This document shows positions 39,993-49,280 of a stretch of DNA of 64,000 nt, in pieces. The position numbers were made by a program, and so were the translations under genes. The stretch spans positions 310,001-374,000 of the forward strand of contig NZ_FNCO01000003.1 in assembly GCF_900100795.1 (NCBI RefSeq), read 5' to 3'. Position 1 is the stretch's first letter. The number at the start of each line of letters is the position of its first letter. The DNA comes from Pseudomonas abietaniphila (GTDB lineage: Bacteria > Pseudomonadota > Gammaproteobacteria > Pseudomonadales > Pseudomonadaceae). The notes below the pieces were generated by a model that saw only the letters and a program-made list of their open reading frames with translations, made no database searches and was not told the DNA's origin.

Positions 39993-40484
39993 TCAGTGGG
40001 CGTGAGCCGGAGGCGCGTCATCGGGTGCTTGTTTCTGCACCTTGACGTCAACCGTCACGTCGCCGGTTTTCTCGAAATGAAGGGTCAGCGGGAAGGCCTG
40101 GCCGTCTGTCAGCTTCGAGCGGTCTTTGAGATCCAGCAGCATGACGTGGTAAGCCATGGGCGCGAATTTCACCTCGCCACCGGCCGGAATGTCCACCGTC
40201 TGCACCTGCTGCATCTTCATCAGGCCGTCTTTGTTCACATGCTCGTGCAACTGAGCGGCGCCTGCGACGGGGCTGTCGACGCCGGTCAGACGATCGGCGT
40301 CGGGGCCCGCATTGCTGATCACGAAATACGCCGCAACGGTGGGCGCATTCGGCGGCAGCTCCATCGACCACGGGTGGGCGATTGCTAGATGGCCTTTTGC
40401 ATACTCATGAGCTTCAACATAGCAGGCAGGCAACAGCAGCGCTGCCAATAACAGGACTTTTTTCAGGGTGACGGTTTTCAACAT
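39993..40484 (-). CDS. Periplasmic copper chaperone PCuAC
   Basis: This 163-aa protein has a signal peptide (ends YVEAHEYA) and a PCuA_C (DUF461) domain. The Cu(I) site H-x10-M-x21-H-x-M is recognisable in LHEHVNKDGLMKMQ and FAPMAYHVMLLDL. A His-rich tail (PPAHAH) adds a second binding site. Such proteins deliver copper to the CuA or CuB centre of cytochrome oxidase. It lies between two DUF2946 genes. Confidence 0.87.
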   Translation of the reverse strand: MLKTVTLKKVLLLAALLLPACYVEAHEYAKGHLAIAHPWSMELPPNAPTVAAYFVISNAGPDADRLTGVDSPVAGAAQLHEHVNKDGLMKMQQVQTVDIPAGGEVKFAPMAYHVMLLDLKDRSKLTDGQAFPLTLHFEKTGDVTVDVKVQKQAPDDAPPAHAH

Positions 40485-40536
40485 GGCAACGAGCCTCCAA
40501 TCATTCAGATACGCGACGTGGTGCGTGAACGAACGA

Positions 40537-40971
40537 TCAGACGCGTGGGGAGGCGCGGGGATTGAGGCTGGGCCAGTGCTGGCGCGGTGGTGCGTGGAAT
40601 ACCAGAATCGTCGAGGGGAAACGGACCGGCTCGAAGATCATGAACATCCCGAACGCCTGACCGCTCGGAAGGGCAACCAGCGACAAGGAGCCGGAGCAGC
40701 ACGGGCAATGCTGCATCGAGGAATGTTCGCCGCCGTCAGGCGCGCGCTGGTTGACTTTGCCGACCAGGCCCAAGGGAGTAGCAACCCGCTGCGTGCCATT
40801 GCCGGTGCAGAAACTGCCCCACACCACTTGCTCGCCTTGCGTGCGCGGCATGGTCGGCGTCATTGGCATGGCCAGCATGCCGAACAGCAGCGCAAAACAC
40901 GCTACCCACGCAAAGGCCCGGCGCCGTTTGAGGCTGAGAAGTCGATCTTGTTGTTCTTTCATGTCGGCCAT
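40537..40971 (-). CDS. DUF2946 protein, first gene of the copper cluster
   Basis: This 144-aa DUF2946 protein has an N-terminal hydrophobic segment (AFAWVACFALLFGMLAMPMT). The motif QHCPCCSGSLSLVALP carries the CxxC-like cysteines, and several Met residues may bind copper. It heads the run DUF2946-PCuAC-DUF2946-PepSY on the minus strand, with gaps of 50-90 bp. Such clusters are known to respond to copper, and I infer the same here. Confidence 0.78.
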   Translation of the reverse strand: MADMKEQQDRLLSLKRRRAFAWVACFALLFGMLAMPMTPTMPRTQGEQVVWGSFCTGNGTQRVATPLGLVGKVNQRAPDGGEHSSMQHCPCCSGSLSLVALPSGQAFGMFMIFEPVRFPSTILVFHAPPRQHWPSLNPRASPRV

Positions 40972-40994
40972 TTAGCCTGAATGGCCGTGAGATG

Positions 40995-41025
40995 TAAAAA
41001 GCACAGCCGCGACGTTATGTCGCGG
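40995..41025 (-). terminator. Terminator after the toxin-antitoxin operon
   Basis: CCGCGAC and GTCGCGG form a 7-bp stem with a 5-base loop. On the minus strand it is followed by CTGTGCTTTTT. The T run is six bases from the stem, so the terminator is only moderate. Confidence 0.5.
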
Positions 41026-41030
41026 GTGGG

Positions 41031-41354
41031 TCACTGAGCGGGGATTGCCTGCACCTGAATGTCGACTTTCAGCCAGGAACGCATGGCCGCGAAGATGGCC
41101 GCCAGATTGTCCATGCTCGGATTGCCATGGGCGGAGAGCATGCGGTGAAGGCTTTTGCTTGGCTTGTCAGTCTCCTTTGCCAGCGCTTCAAACCCAAGCG
41201 TCGCGTTCACCAGATCACGAAGGATGATCCGGGCGACCTCGGGCTCGCCGTTTAGAAAAAGGGTCGCGGCCTCATCCAGCAGGTCCTGCGCAAACGCGGG
41301 ATCTTGCTGGACCCGCTCGTTGATCGTGAGTTTGTAGCTGCGGGTCAGAGCCAT
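41031..41354 (-). CDS. Type II antitoxin, HTH family (HigA-like)
   Basis: This 107-aa antitoxin has an HTH-like C-terminal half (FEALAKETDKPSKSLHRMLS, then AHGNPSMDNLAAIFAAMRSW), typical of the addiction-module antidote family. The N-terminal half (QDPAFAQDLLDEAATLFLNG) probably binds the toxin. The gene follows the toxin directly, with TGATG overlap, which is the HigBA-type order. It probably binds the palindrome at 41701-41720 to repress the operon. Confidence 0.86.
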   Translation of the reverse strand: MALTRSYKLTINERVQQDPAFAQDLLDEAATLFLNGEPEVARIILRDLVNATLGFEALAKETDKPSKSLHRMLSAHGNPSMDNLAAIFAAMRSWLKVDIQVQAIPAQ

Positions 41355-41692
41355 CAGGCGCCTCGTTTATTTGTTTGTTTTTTTGCAGCTTTGTAATCGG
41401 CTATCAATGTTCTGGCGCGCTTGATGTCTGCGGTTTGCCCCGACTTCGTCCCTCCACCAAACAGGATGATCAGCCGCGGACCTTCCTGGAACAGGTAGAT
41501 CCGGTAACCGGGGCCCCAGTTGATTCGATACTCGCCCAAACCATCGAACCACTTGATATTGGACGTGTTACCCGACTCCAGCCTGGCCAGCGCGGTATGC
41601 ACTTTCACCGCTGCCGACGAAGGCAATCTGCTGAACCAGTCGTGAAAGGGGCTTTTCTGATCGTTGGATATATATTCTTGAACAATGATCAT
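41354..41692 (-). CDS. Type II toxin, RelE/HigB-like
   Basis: This 112-aa protein of the RelE/ParE superfamily has WFDGLGEYRINWGPGYRIYL and LIILFGGGTKSGQTADIKRA, the segments of the phage Gp49/HigB-like addiction killer group. Most relatives cleave mRNA on the ribosome. The C-terminus is Lys/Arg-rich. The ATG at 41692 has no clear ribosome site, which would keep toxin translation low. Confidence 0.86.
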   Translation of the reverse strand: MIIVQEYISNDQKSPFHDWFSRLPSSAAVKVHTALARLESGNTSNIKWFDGLGEYRINWGPGYRIYLFQEGPRLIILFGGGTKSGQTADIKRARTLIADYKAAKKQTNKRGA

Positions 41693-41700
41693 TGGATTTA

Positions 41701-41720
41701 TAGTAACGCTTACGTTACTA
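41701..41720. promoter_or_regulatory. 20-bp palindrome, candidate antitoxin operator
   Basis: TAGTAACGCTTACGTTACTA is a perfect inverted repeat with 8-bp arms around CTTA. It lies 8 bp upstream of the toxin ATG and overlaps a TATAAAT-like -10 box read on the minus strand. This is the place where antitoxins usually bind. Binding is inferred. Confidence 0.65.
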
Positions 41721-41793
41721 ATTTGGCCATCAGCTTGTTGGGCCGCCTATTTTCTCGCTGATCAGATTGCTCAGTGCACTACATACATATACT

Positions 41794-42531
41794 TCACTGA
41801 AAATGATCCAAAGCTGCGCAAAGCTCCCCAACCCGCCAGAACTCCCTGTCCACCGCCGCCAACACCGGCCGCTTCAACACCAGCACCGGTAACCCTCGCT
41901 CCCTGGCGACCTCAAGCTTGGGCTCGGTTGCGCTGCTGCCGCTGTTTTTGCTGATCAACACGTCGATGTGGCGGCGCTCGAACAGCTCGCGTTCATCCTC
42001 AAGATGAAACGGCCCGCGTGCGCCGATCACTTGGCAGCGTTCGTTGCCGGGATACACGTCCAGCGCGCGGAGCGTCCAGAACTGGTGTTCGGGGATTTCA
42101 TGGAGGTGCTGCAAGGGCTCGCGGCCGAGGGTGAACAGTGGGCGTTTGAACGGGGCGAGGGCGTTGATCAGGTCTGCCCAGTCGTCGACTTCGCGCCAGT
42201 CATCGCCCTGACCGGGCTGCCATGACGGACGACGCAGCGCCCAGCAGGGAACATGGGCGAGTCGTGCAGCGACGGCAGCGTTGTGGCTGATCTGCGCGGC
42301 ATAAGGGTGGGTCGCGTCGAGGATCAGGGAGATGCCTTCCTCACGCACAAACTGCGCAAGCCCTTGCGCGCCACCGTAACCGCCAACGCGCACCTGGCAT
42401 TGCAGGTCGTTGGGTACGCGGCCGACGCCAGCGAGGCTGTAGACATGCTGCGGCCCCAGGGTTCGGGCAATCGCCAGCGCCTCGGTCACGCCCCCCAGCA
42501 GCAGGACGCGTTTTCCTGCGTGCGTCGTCAA
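41794..42531 (-). CDS. cobK: Precorrin-6A reductase CobK
   Basis: This 245-aa enzyme reduces precorrin-6A to precorrin-6B with NADPH in aerobic cobalamin synthesis. The N-terminal [16 protein letters not shown] and [16 protein letters not shown] motifs mark the family, and [20 protein letters not shown] lies near the C-terminus. It overlaps cbiD by 4 bp and is last in the cobL-cbiD-cobK operon. Confidence 0.93.
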   Translation of the reverse strand: MTTHAGKRVLLLGGVTEALAIARTLGPQHVYSLAGVGRVPNDLQCQVRVGGYGGAQGLAQFVREEGISLILDATHPYAAQISHNAAVAARLAHVPCWALRRPSWQPGQGDDWREVDDWADLINALAPFKRPLFTLGREPLQHLHEIPEHQFWTLRALDVYPGNERCQVIGARGPFHLEDERELFERRHIDVLISKNSGSSATEPKLEVARERGLPVLVLKRPVLAAVDREFWRVGELCAALDHFQ

Positions 42532-43625
42532 CGCAAAGCCCCTGCATGGCCGACGATCCCGCCTTGACGGTCAATCGCGAACACCTCCACTTGGATCTGC
42601 GCGGGCACCACGCTTTGAGCGAAGTCCAGCGCGTGCTGGCAGACCGCGTCGCCCAGCGCGACGCCCACGGCCGATGCCATGGCCAGCGCTTGCTGACTGG
42701 TGTTGGCCGCTCGAATGTTCTGCTGCAGCTCGGCATCGGCGCCGATCGCCGCTGCCCAGAGCGCCAGTTGCTCCAGGTTGATACTGGAGTGGCGGCTGTG
42801 CAGGTCCATATGACCGGCGGCCAGTTTGCTGATCTTGCCGAAACCGCCACACAGGCTGAGTTTATCCACAGGCACTTTGCGCAAGTGCTTGAGCACGGCG
42901 CCCACGAAGTCGCCCATTTCGATCAGCGCGATGTCGGGCAGTTCGTAGACGCGGCGCATGGTGTCTTCACTGGCGTTGCCGGTGCAGGCGGCGATGTGCT
43001 GATAACCGTTGGTCTTGGCAACGTCGATGCCTTGATGAATCGACGCAATGTAGGCCGCACAGGAAAACGGCCGGACGATGCCGCTGGTGCCGAGGATCGA
43101 TAGCCCGCCCAGGATACCCAGTCGCGGGTTCATGGTTTTGAGCGCCAGTTCCCCGCCGTTTTCCACGCAGACTGTTACTTCGAAGCCACCGGTATAGCCA
43201 AACTCATCGGCCAGGCTGGTCAAGTGTTCGGTCATCATCCTGCGCGGAACCGGGTTGATGGCAGGCTCGCCGACGCCGAGGACCAGGCCCGGTCGGGTCA
43301 CTGTGCCAACACCGGGACCCGCTACAAAGCGTATGCCGGGTTCAGCGATCAGACGCACCTGCGAATACAACAGCGCGCCATGGGTTACGTCTGGATCGTC
43401 ACCGGCATCCTTGATCGTGCCAGCTTCCGCGCCGGTGTCCGTCGCGCGACAGAACTCCAGGCGCATTTGCACCTGCTTGCCTTTGGGCAGCGTGATGTCG
43501 ATTGCATCGTTGACCTCGCCCGCCAGCAGCAAACGCGCCGCAGCCAGTGACGTTGCCGTGGCGCAGCTGCCGGTCGTCAGGCCGCTGCGAAGGGGCGCAG
43601 GTTGTTCGGCGGTTTCGTCGCGCAT
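42528..43625 (-). CDS. cbiD: Cobalt-precorrin-5B C1-methyltransferase CbiD
   Basis: This 365-aa protein carries the CbiD signatures [20 protein letters not shown] at the start and [20 protein letters not shown]. It methylates C1 and removes the C20 extrusion fragment. CbiD belongs to the cobalt-early pathway, but many pseudomonads use it in place of CobF in the oxygen-dependent route. The ATG shares one base with the cobL stop. Confidence 0.93.
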   Translation of the reverse strand: MRDETAEQPAPLRSGLTTGSCATATSLAAARLLLAGEVNDAIDITLPKGKQVQMRLEFCRATDTGAEAGTIKDAGDDPDVTHGALLYSQVRLIAEPGIRFVAGPGVGTVTRPGLVLGVGEPAINPVPRRMMTEHLTSLADEFGYTGGFEVTVCVENGGELALKTMNPRLGILGGLSILGTSGIVRPFSCAAYIASIHQGIDVAKTNGYQHIAACTGNASEDTMRRVYELPDIALIEMGDFVGAVLKHLRKVPVDKLSLCGGFGKISKLAAGHMDLHSRHSSINLEQLALWAAAIGADAELQQNIRAANTSQQALAMASAVGVALGDAVCQHALDFAQSVVPAQIQVEVFAIDRQGGIVGHAGALR

Positions 43626-44827
43626 CAGGGCTTGATCGCTTCAAGCAACGTGATGGGCAACGCCTGACGCCAGGTGTCGAATTCGCCGAGTGGCTTGGCG
43701 TGCGCCAGGTGAATACGGGTCAGGTCCCCGCCATGTTGCTCGCGCCAGTTCACCAGCATCGCCTCGCTTTGCAGGGTGACCGCATTGGCCACGAGCCGGC
43801 CTCCCGAGCGCAACTGTTGCCAGCAACTGTCCAGCACGCCGGCGCGCGTGACGCCGCCACCAATGAAGATCGCGTCAGGCGGCTCCAGTCCTTCGAGCGC
43901 GTCCGGCGCCCGGCCGCGCACCAATTGCAGACCCGGCACGCCCAGCGCGTCGCGGTTGAATTCGATCAATTGCTGGCGATCTTCGTTGGACTCGATCGCC
44001 ACGGCCCGGCAGGTCGGGTGCGCGCGCATCCATTCGATGCTGATCGAGCCACAGCCCGCACCGACGTCCCACAGCAACTCGCCGGGAACCGGGGCTAGTC
44101 GCGCCAGCGTGATCGCACGCACATCGCGTTTGGTCAGTTGGCCGTCATGGCGAAACGCATCGTCCGGCAAGCCGCCCAACGGCGACAGGCGTAGCGTGTT
44201 CGGCTCCGCGCGACAATCGATGGCGACCAGATTCAAGGCGGCGATCTCGGGGTTCGACCATTCGCTGGCCACACCGTCGATACGCCGCTCTGAGGCGCCG
44301 CCCAGGTGCTCAAGGACCGTCATGCGGCTAGGGCCGAATCCGCGTTCTCGCAACAACGCTGCGATGGCGGCGGGGCTGCTGCCGTCGTTGCTCAGCACCA
44401 GCAAACGCAACCCGTTGTGCAGTTGTGCATTCAGTGCGGCCAGCGGACGGGCCACCACCGACAAGGTCACCACGTCCTGCAGTGCCCAGCCCAGACGCGC
44501 GGCGGCCAGTGAATAGGAGGAGGGCGCGGGAATCACGCGCATCTGTTCGATGGGCACATGACGCGACAGGCTGACGCCAACCCCAAACAGCATCGGGTCG
44601 CCACTGGCGATCACGCAGACCGCCTCGCCGTGCTGTTCCAGCACCGGTTGCAGCGAGAACGGACTCGGCCACTGACGCCGCTCGGCCTGAATGCAGGGCG
44701 GCAGCAGGTCGAGCTGACGCGAGCTGCCAAACACCTGGCGTGCGCCCAGCAGCGCGTGCCGGGCATTCTTGCCCAGCCCTTTGTAGCCGTCTTCACCGAT
44801 TCCCACGACTGTCAGCCACGGTGACAT
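43625..44827 (-). CDS. cobL: Precorrin-6Y C5,15-methyltransferase/decarboxylase CobL
   Basis: This 400-aa bifunctional enzyme has an N-terminal CbiE half ([16 protein letters not shown], then [17 protein letters not shown]). A C-terminal CbiT half follows ([19 protein letters not shown], a Rossmann SAM site). It methylates C5 and C15 and removes the C12 acetate carboxyl of precorrin-6B. It is first in a minus-strand operon. I see no B12-box riboswitch upstream. Confidence 0.94.
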   Translation of the reverse strand: MSPWLTVVGIGEDGYKGLGKNARHALLGARQVFGSSRQLDLLPPCIQAERRQWPSPFSLQPVLEQHGEAVCVIASGDPMLFGVGVSLSRHVPIEQMRVIPAPSSYSLAAARLGWALQDVVTLSVVARPLAALNAQLHNGLRLLVLSNDGSSPAAIAALLRERGFGPSRMTVLEHLGGASERRIDGVASEWSNPEIAALNLVAIDCRAEPNTLRLSPLGGLPDDAFRHDGQLTKRDVRAITLARLAPVPGELLWDVGAGCGSISIEWMRAHPTCRAVAIESNEDRQQLIEFNRDALGVPGLQLVRGRAPDALEGLEPPDAIFIGGGVTRAGVLDSCWQQLRSGGRLVANAVTLQSEAMLVNWREQHGGDLTRIHLAHAKPLGEFDTWRQALPITLLEAIKP

Positions 44828-45084
44828 GTATTGCCCTCAAACCTGATGCCTGCGACAGGCTAACTGGATCGGCCTGTGGATAAGGTCGGCATGATACAGC
44901 GCCCATGACCCGGCGTCGTGCGCAGGGCGCTCAACGCAGACTTTCGTAAGGGAAGATGAGCGCCGCTGTGGGGCTTTTCTGAAAATGCCGTAATCACGGT
45001 GTTTTCCACGCTTTGTCTAATGACAGACGTTGGACTGCCTACCTATCGTCCGGGCTTTATTCAGGTGGTCAGGACGATTCATCC
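44828..45084. other. Divergent region between cobL and the glycine-rich protein gene
   Basis: This 257-bp stretch has no gene. It holds one perfect DnaA-box 9-mer (TGTGGATAA, 44875-44883). No conserved B12-riboswitch core is visible on either strand. A TTG at 45013 would extend the next protein by 24 residues. Confidence 0.4.
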
Positions 45085-46056
45085 ATGTCGGCGCCTTACG
45101 CGTTCATCAATGCTGGAAAGCAGAGCCTCTCTTGGTATCGCGACAGCTTGGTCGGTGCAAATACCCGCGCCAAGTTCGACAGGGTGAATGCACATCTGGG
45201 CTTGGGGCTGTCCGTGATGCCGGGAGAGTTGATCATCGTGGGCGACGACTCCACCGCGATGTGCACGATGGAGGAGCAAATGCTCATGGCCTACGCTCGG
45301 GATATCAGCCAGACAATGTTCGCCAGCAACGAAGCCAGCGCTCATCTGCAAACCGAGAACTACGACCTTTTGCAGGACGTCATGACGTACGGCTCCATCG
45401 GTGTTGGCAGCGCGACGTCGGCCTGGAGTACGCATTTGAACGGTGTGCAGGACACGTTGAGTGGCGTCAATACGACCTATCAGCAGTGGCGCAGCGGGAC
45501 GTTCACCAAGGATCAGTTCGTCGCTCAGCGGAAGATGCTGTTCCGCACCCTGGATGGCCAGCTTCGGGGTATTGGCCGATGGGGAACGGGACTCAAGAAC
45601 AACTCCTCGATCAAGAAAATGCTGGGCATTTCCAGCAAGCGCTTTATGCGCACAGGTGAAATTCCCGACTACGTGAAGAACGTAAAGCGCATTAGCAACG
45701 TTGCGCGCCACCTGAGCGCGGGAACGATGGTGGGTGTTGCGCTGGATATCGGCGCGGGCGCGTTCGAAATCCGGGAGGCCTGCTCGACAGGGCGCGAGCA
45801 GGCGTGTACGAGGGCCAAGTTCGTTGAGGCGGGGAAGATGATGGTGGGGCTTCCGCTTGCCGGCAAAGGTGGCGGACTAGGCGCAAAGGCAGCCACCTCG
45901 CTGTGTTTCAGGATGGCTGGCCCTACCCGTGGCGTCAGTCTGGCAGTCTGTGGGATTGCAGGTGGAGCTGCTGGCGCATGGGCAGGCGGAACGGGTGGGA
46001 GCAAGTTGGGTGAATTGGGCGCAGCGTGGCTTTACGAGTTGACCGGCGATGAGTGA
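45085..46056 (+). CDS. Glycine-rich C-terminal protein, candidate toxin/effector
   Basis: This 323-aa protein is not one I recognise. Residues about 30-75 contain SVMPGELIIVGDDST and CTMEEQMLMAYARDISQTMF, a possible peptidoglycan- or partner-binding part. The middle is helical. The C-terminal 110 residues are rich in Gly/Ala with GxxxG repeats (AVCGIAGGAAGAWAGGTGG), a pattern seen in pore-forming toxins. It has no signal peptide. The next gene, for a small two-TM protein, overlaps its last 8 bp, which resembles an effector-immunity pair. I preferred the ATG at 45085 with an AGGA upstream over the TTG at 45013. Confidence 0.6.
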   Translation: MSAPYAFINAGKQSLSWYRDSLVGANTRAKFDRVNAHLGLGLSVMPGELIIVGDDSTAMCTMEEQMLMAYARDISQTMFASNEASAHLQTENYDLLQDVMTYGSIGVGSATSAWSTHLNGVQDTLSGVNTTYQQWRSGTFTKDQFVAQRKMLFRTLDGQLRGIGRWGTGLKNNSSIKKMLGISSKRFMRTGEIPDYVKNVKRISNVARHLSAGTMVGVALDIGAGAFEIREACSTGREQACTRAKFVEAGKMMVGLPLAGKGGGLGAKAATSLCFRMAGPTRGVSLAVCGIAGGAAGAWAGGTGGSKLGELGAAWLYELTGDE

Positions 46057-46420
46057 CAGCTTCCTGCAAGGGCTCGTTATTGTGTCCTGTATCGTCGCGA
46101 TTATTGGTTTTGGTGTAGACGTTTACGTGAAGTATCGGGTTCTTCCGAGCGCAGAGGAGCTGTTGGCGAACTGTCCGGTGGTGATCGATGCAAAAAAAAG
46201 TTGGGACCACTCGGGCTTTATTGGTCGGCGATACCGGCTGGTGGCAGTAAACCTCGCACTGACATCGACTGAGCTGTTACACAGCCAGGGATTGGTCAAC
46301 ATGGAGGAGGTGCAGCGGGTCCCTATCAATCTGAGGCGGTGGATCTGCATACCCGATACCATCGCGTTGGTAAGTTTCATTGTTGGCATGGCCGCTTTGG
46401 CCCTTCTCGGCAAGCTTTAG
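46049..46420 (+). CDS. Small two-TM protein, candidate immunity protein
   Basis: This 123-aa protein has two membrane segments: residues about 5-25 (FLQGLVIVSCIVAIIGFGVD) and about 98-120 (CIPDTIALVSFIVGMAALAL). Between them lies a cytoplasmic or periplasmic loop of about 70 residues. I do not recognise a family. Its ATG overlaps the end of the glycine-rich protein gene by 8 bp, so they are cotranslated. A membrane immunity protein is expected for a pore-forming toxin, but this is inference. Confidence 0.58.
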   Translation: MSDSFLQGLVIVSCIVAIIGFGVDVYVKYRVLPSAEELLANCPVVIDAKKSWDHSGFIGRRYRLVAVNLALTSTELLHSQGLVNMEEVQRVPINLRRWICIPDTIALVSFIVGMAALALLGKL

Positions 46421-46577
46421 TGATGCGCCAGATCTAATCCTGCCTCCCAGCCGGTCTGCCACCACTTCACCCCATCCGACAGACCGTCTTTTCATGCCAG
46501 CACCCAAAGCAGGCATAATACGCGGCCTGCAGACACCCATCTCTGCTCCTTCCAGCCCGATCACGTCAGGTGAACCT

Positions 46578-47930
46578 TTGACCGAGCCGCTGTCCGCTCG
46601 CCCGCCCGCTGCGCCTTTGCGCCCCTCGGCCTGTCCGGGGTTGTTGCGCATCGTCCCGGCGCTGGACGGCGGAATCTGCCGGATCAAGCTGCCCGGTGGC
46701 CTGATCTCGGCGCCGCAAGCGCTGGCCGTGGCCGATGCGGCAGAGCGTTTTGCGAGCGGTGTGATCGAGGCGACCAACCGCGGCAACCTTCAGATTCGCG
46801 GGATTGGAGCAGACCACGACGGGCTGATCGCCACGCTGCTGAACGCTGGTTTGGGGCCGAAGAATCCCGCGAGCGATGACGTCCGTAACCTGATGCTCAG
46901 CCCGGCGGCGGGTGTTGATCCGCAGCAGTTGTTCGACGCGCAACCGTTGGCCGAGCAGATTCTGCTCTCGCTGGAAAACCATCCGCGCTTTCACGAGCTT
47001 TCGCCCAAATTTGCGTTATCGCTGGACGCCGGTGAAGGGCTGGCCATGCTCGAGCATCCCCATGACTTGTGGCTGTCGGCGTTGCCCGTGGGCGGTGAAA
47101 TCCTGCTCGGGTTCGGTTTGGCGGGGTGTCCGGCGAATGATTCTCCCGTGGCCGCCGTGCCATTGGGGGCGGGGCTTGAGCTTGTGGTCGCGGTGCTTGA
47201 ACTGTTCCTGGAATGCGCTCGCTCCGAGCAGACCCGCATGCGTCATCTGCTTGAAGGCCTGCCGGTGTCCGGTTTTCTGGGGCAGCTGTCTGAGCGTTTG
47301 ACGGCGCCGTTAAGGACCGATCAAGCCATCACTTCCTGGCGACGAGCCCCGGCTCAGGTGAATGCCCATATCGGTCGCTATCCACAGAAGCAACCCGGTC
47401 TGATGTGTGTGGGCGGCGTCGTGCCTTTGGGGCGTCTGACGCCGTCCATGTTGCGCGCGGCGGCGACCTTGGCCGTCGAACTCGGTGACGCAACGCTGAC
47501 CATGACCCCATGGCAGGGCCTGATGCTGCGCAATGTCCGCGATGATCAGGCTGTGCTTGCCCTCGACGGATTGCGCGCGGCCGGTGTGCTGTGCGAGGCC
47601 GACGAGGCGCTGTCGCAAATGATTGCCTGCACCGGCGCTGCCGCCTGCGGCAAGGGGCTGGCCGACACCAAAGCAGATGCACTGCTGCTGGCTGAGCACC
47701 TGCAAGAACAGGGCGTCAGTCCGGGCGTTCATTTGTCGGGTTGCAACCGATCCTGCGCAGCCGCCCATGCCGCGCCGATCACCTTGCTGGCGGTTTCCGC
47801 CGGCCATTACGACGTATATTTTCGTCACGCAGATCAGCCGGGTTTCGGCCAGTTGCGTGGGCGTGACCTCACTATTGAAGCAGTCGGTGCGTTGTTGACC
47901 GCCGACTCACGGAGCAACACCGATGATTGA
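46578..47930 (+). CDS. cobG: Precorrin-3B synthase CobG
   Basis: This 450-aa enzyme of the sulfite/nitrite reductase-like fold uses oxygen to hydroxylate precorrin-3A and form the gamma-lactone of precorrin-3B. The first half holds CPGLLRIVPALDGGICRIKL. The C-terminal half holds CTGAAACGKGLADTKADAL and HLSGCNRSCAAAHAAPI, the cysteines of the [4Fe-4S] cluster. The start is uncertain: a TTG at 46578 follows AGGTGAAC, while an upstream ATG at 46494 has no ribosome site. It overlaps cobH by 8 bp. Confidence 0.86.
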   Translation: MTEPLSARPPAAPLRPSACPGLLRIVPALDGGICRIKLPGGLISAPQALAVADAAERFASGVIEATNRGNLQIRGIGADHDGLIATLLNAGLGPKNPASDDVRNLMLSPAAGVDPQQLFDAQPLAEQILLSLENHPRFHELSPKFALSLDAGEGLAMLEHPHDLWLSALPVGGEILLGFGLAGCPANDSPVAAVPLGAGLELVVAVLELFLECARSEQTRMRHLLEGLPVSGFLGQLSERLTAPLRTDQAITSWRRAPAQVNAHIGRYPQKQPGLMCVGGVVPLGRLTPSMLRAAATLAVELGDATLTMTPWQGLMLRNVRDDQAVLALDGLRAAGVLCEADEALSQMIACTGAAACGKGLADTKADALLLAEHLQEQGVSPGVHLSGCNRSCAAAHAAPITLLAVSAGHYDVYFRHADQPGFGQLRGRDLTIEAVGALLTADSRSNTDD

Positions 47931-48549
47931 TTACATCCGCGACGGCCAGGAGATTTACCGCAACTCCTTCGCGATCATTCGCGCCGAGGCCAACCTCGAC
48001 AAGATCCCGGCCGACCTGGAAAAGCTGGCAGTGCGTGTGATTCACGCCTGCGGCATGGTCGACGCGGTCGACGGGCTGCGGTTCTCCCCGGGTGCCGGTA
48101 CAGCGGGACGTCAGGCGCTGGCCGCTGGCGCGCCGATCCTGTGCGACGCCCACATGGTGGCCGAAGGCGTGACCCGTGCGCGTTTGCCGGCGAATAATCA
48201 GGTGATCTGCACGCTCAAACGGGACGGCGTTCCAGAGCTTGCCCGCGAGCTGGGTAATACACGGTCCGCCGCCGCGCTTGAACTGTGGCGCCCCCACCTC
48301 GAAGGCGCCGTGGTCGTGATCGGCAACGCGCCGACCGCGCTGTTCTACCTGCTGGAAATGATCGACGCCGGAGCGCCGAAACCGGCGCTGATACTCGGCT
48401 TTCCCGTGGGCTTCGTCGGCGCCGCCGAATCCAAGGACATGCTCGCTGCCGACAGCCGTGGCGTGCCTTACGTGATCATGCAGGGACGTCGCGGTGGCAG
48501 CGCCATGGCGGCGGCGGCGGTCAACGCGCTCGCCACGGAGATCGAATAA
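47923..48549 (+). CDS. cobH: Precorrin-8X methylmutase CobH
   Basis: This 208-aa enzyme moves a methyl group from C11 to C12 to form hydrogenobyrinate. It begins [20 protein letters not shown], and the catalytic His is in [15 protein letters not shown]. The motif [15 protein letters not shown] and the end [20 protein letters not shown] are characteristic. Its stop overlaps the cobI start (TAATG). Confidence 0.95.
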   Translation: MIDYIRDGQEIYRNSFAIIRAEANLDKIPADLEKLAVRVIHACGMVDAVDGLRFSPGAGTAGRQALAAGAPILCDAHMVAEGVTRARLPANNQVICTLKRDGVPELARELGNTRSAAALELWRPHLEGAVVVIGNAPTALFYLLEMIDAGAPKPALILGFPVGFVGAAESKDMLAADSRGVPYVIMQGRRGGSAMAAAAVNALATEIE

Positions 48550-49280
48550 TGCAGGCTCGCGGTCGTTTGATTGGCCTGGGTGTCGGCCCGGGCGATCCTG
48601 AACTCATCACCGTCAAGGCGCTTCGCCTGCTGCGCGAGTCACCGGTGGTGGCGTACTTCGTGGCCAAGGGCAAGAAAGGCAACGCGTTCGGCATCATCGA
48701 AGCGCACCTGCAAGCCGCTCAAACGCTGATGCCGCTGGTGTACCCGGTGACGACCGAAGCCTTGCCTGCGCCGATGTCTTACGAGCAAATCATCAGCGAC
48801 TTCTACGACACCGCCAGCCTTGACGTCGCGGCGCATCTGGACGCAGGCCGCGACGTGGCCGTGATCTGCGAAGGCGACCCGTTCTTTTACGGCTCCTACA
48901 TGTACCTGCACGATCGCCTCGCCGAACGCTACGAGGCCGAAGTCGTGCCGGGTGTCTGCTCCATGCTCGGAGGTGCTTCGGTGTTGGGCGCGCCGCTGGT
49001 GTACCGCAATCAGAGTCTGTCGGTGTTGTCCGGCGTGCTCTCGGCCGACGAGCTCAAGCGCAAGCTGGTCGATGCCGATGCGGCGGTCATCATGAAGCTG
49101 GGGCGTAATTTGCCGAAGGTGCGTCAAGTGCTGATCGACACGGGGCTCGCCGAGCGTGCGCTCTATGTCGAACGCGCGACCATGAGTAACCAGAAAATCG
49201 TGCCACTGGCCGAGGTCGATCCGATGTCGTCGCCCTACTTTTCGCTGATCATCGTTCCGGGTGAAAGGTGGCAAGGCTGA
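48549..49280 (+). CDS. cobI: Precorrin-2 C20-methyltransferase CobI
   Basis: This 243-aa SAM-dependent tetrapyrrole methylase begins [20 protein letters not shown]. It has the family motifs [19 protein letters not shown] and [20 protein letters not shown]. It adds the C20 methyl to precorrin-2. The frame is open upstream through cobH, but the ATG at 48549 fits the family length and overlaps the cobH stop by one base. Confidence 0.94.
   Translation: MQARGRLIGLGVGPGDPELITVKALRLLRESPVVAYFVAKGKKGNAFGIIEAHLQAAQTLMPLVYPVTTEALPAPMSYEQIISDFYDTASLDVAAHLDAGRDVAVICEGDPFFYGSYMYLHDRLAERYEAEVVPGVCSMLGGASVLGAPLVYRNQSLSVLSGVLSADELKRKLVDADAAVIMKLGRNLPKVRQVLIDTGLAERALYVERATMSNQKIVPLAEVDPMSSPYFSLIIVPGERWQG

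Noticed and set aside
44875..44883. Single perfect DnaA box upstream of cobL
   Set aside because: A lone 9-mer; two others lie within coding sequence (36656 and 42862), so single sites are not informative.
46421..46577. Cobalamin riboswitch upstream of cobG or cobL
   Set aside because: I looked for the B12-box core (GCCACTG) and the GGGAA...GGTG...CTGCCCCCGC layout on both strands of 44828-45084 and 46421-46577 and found none.
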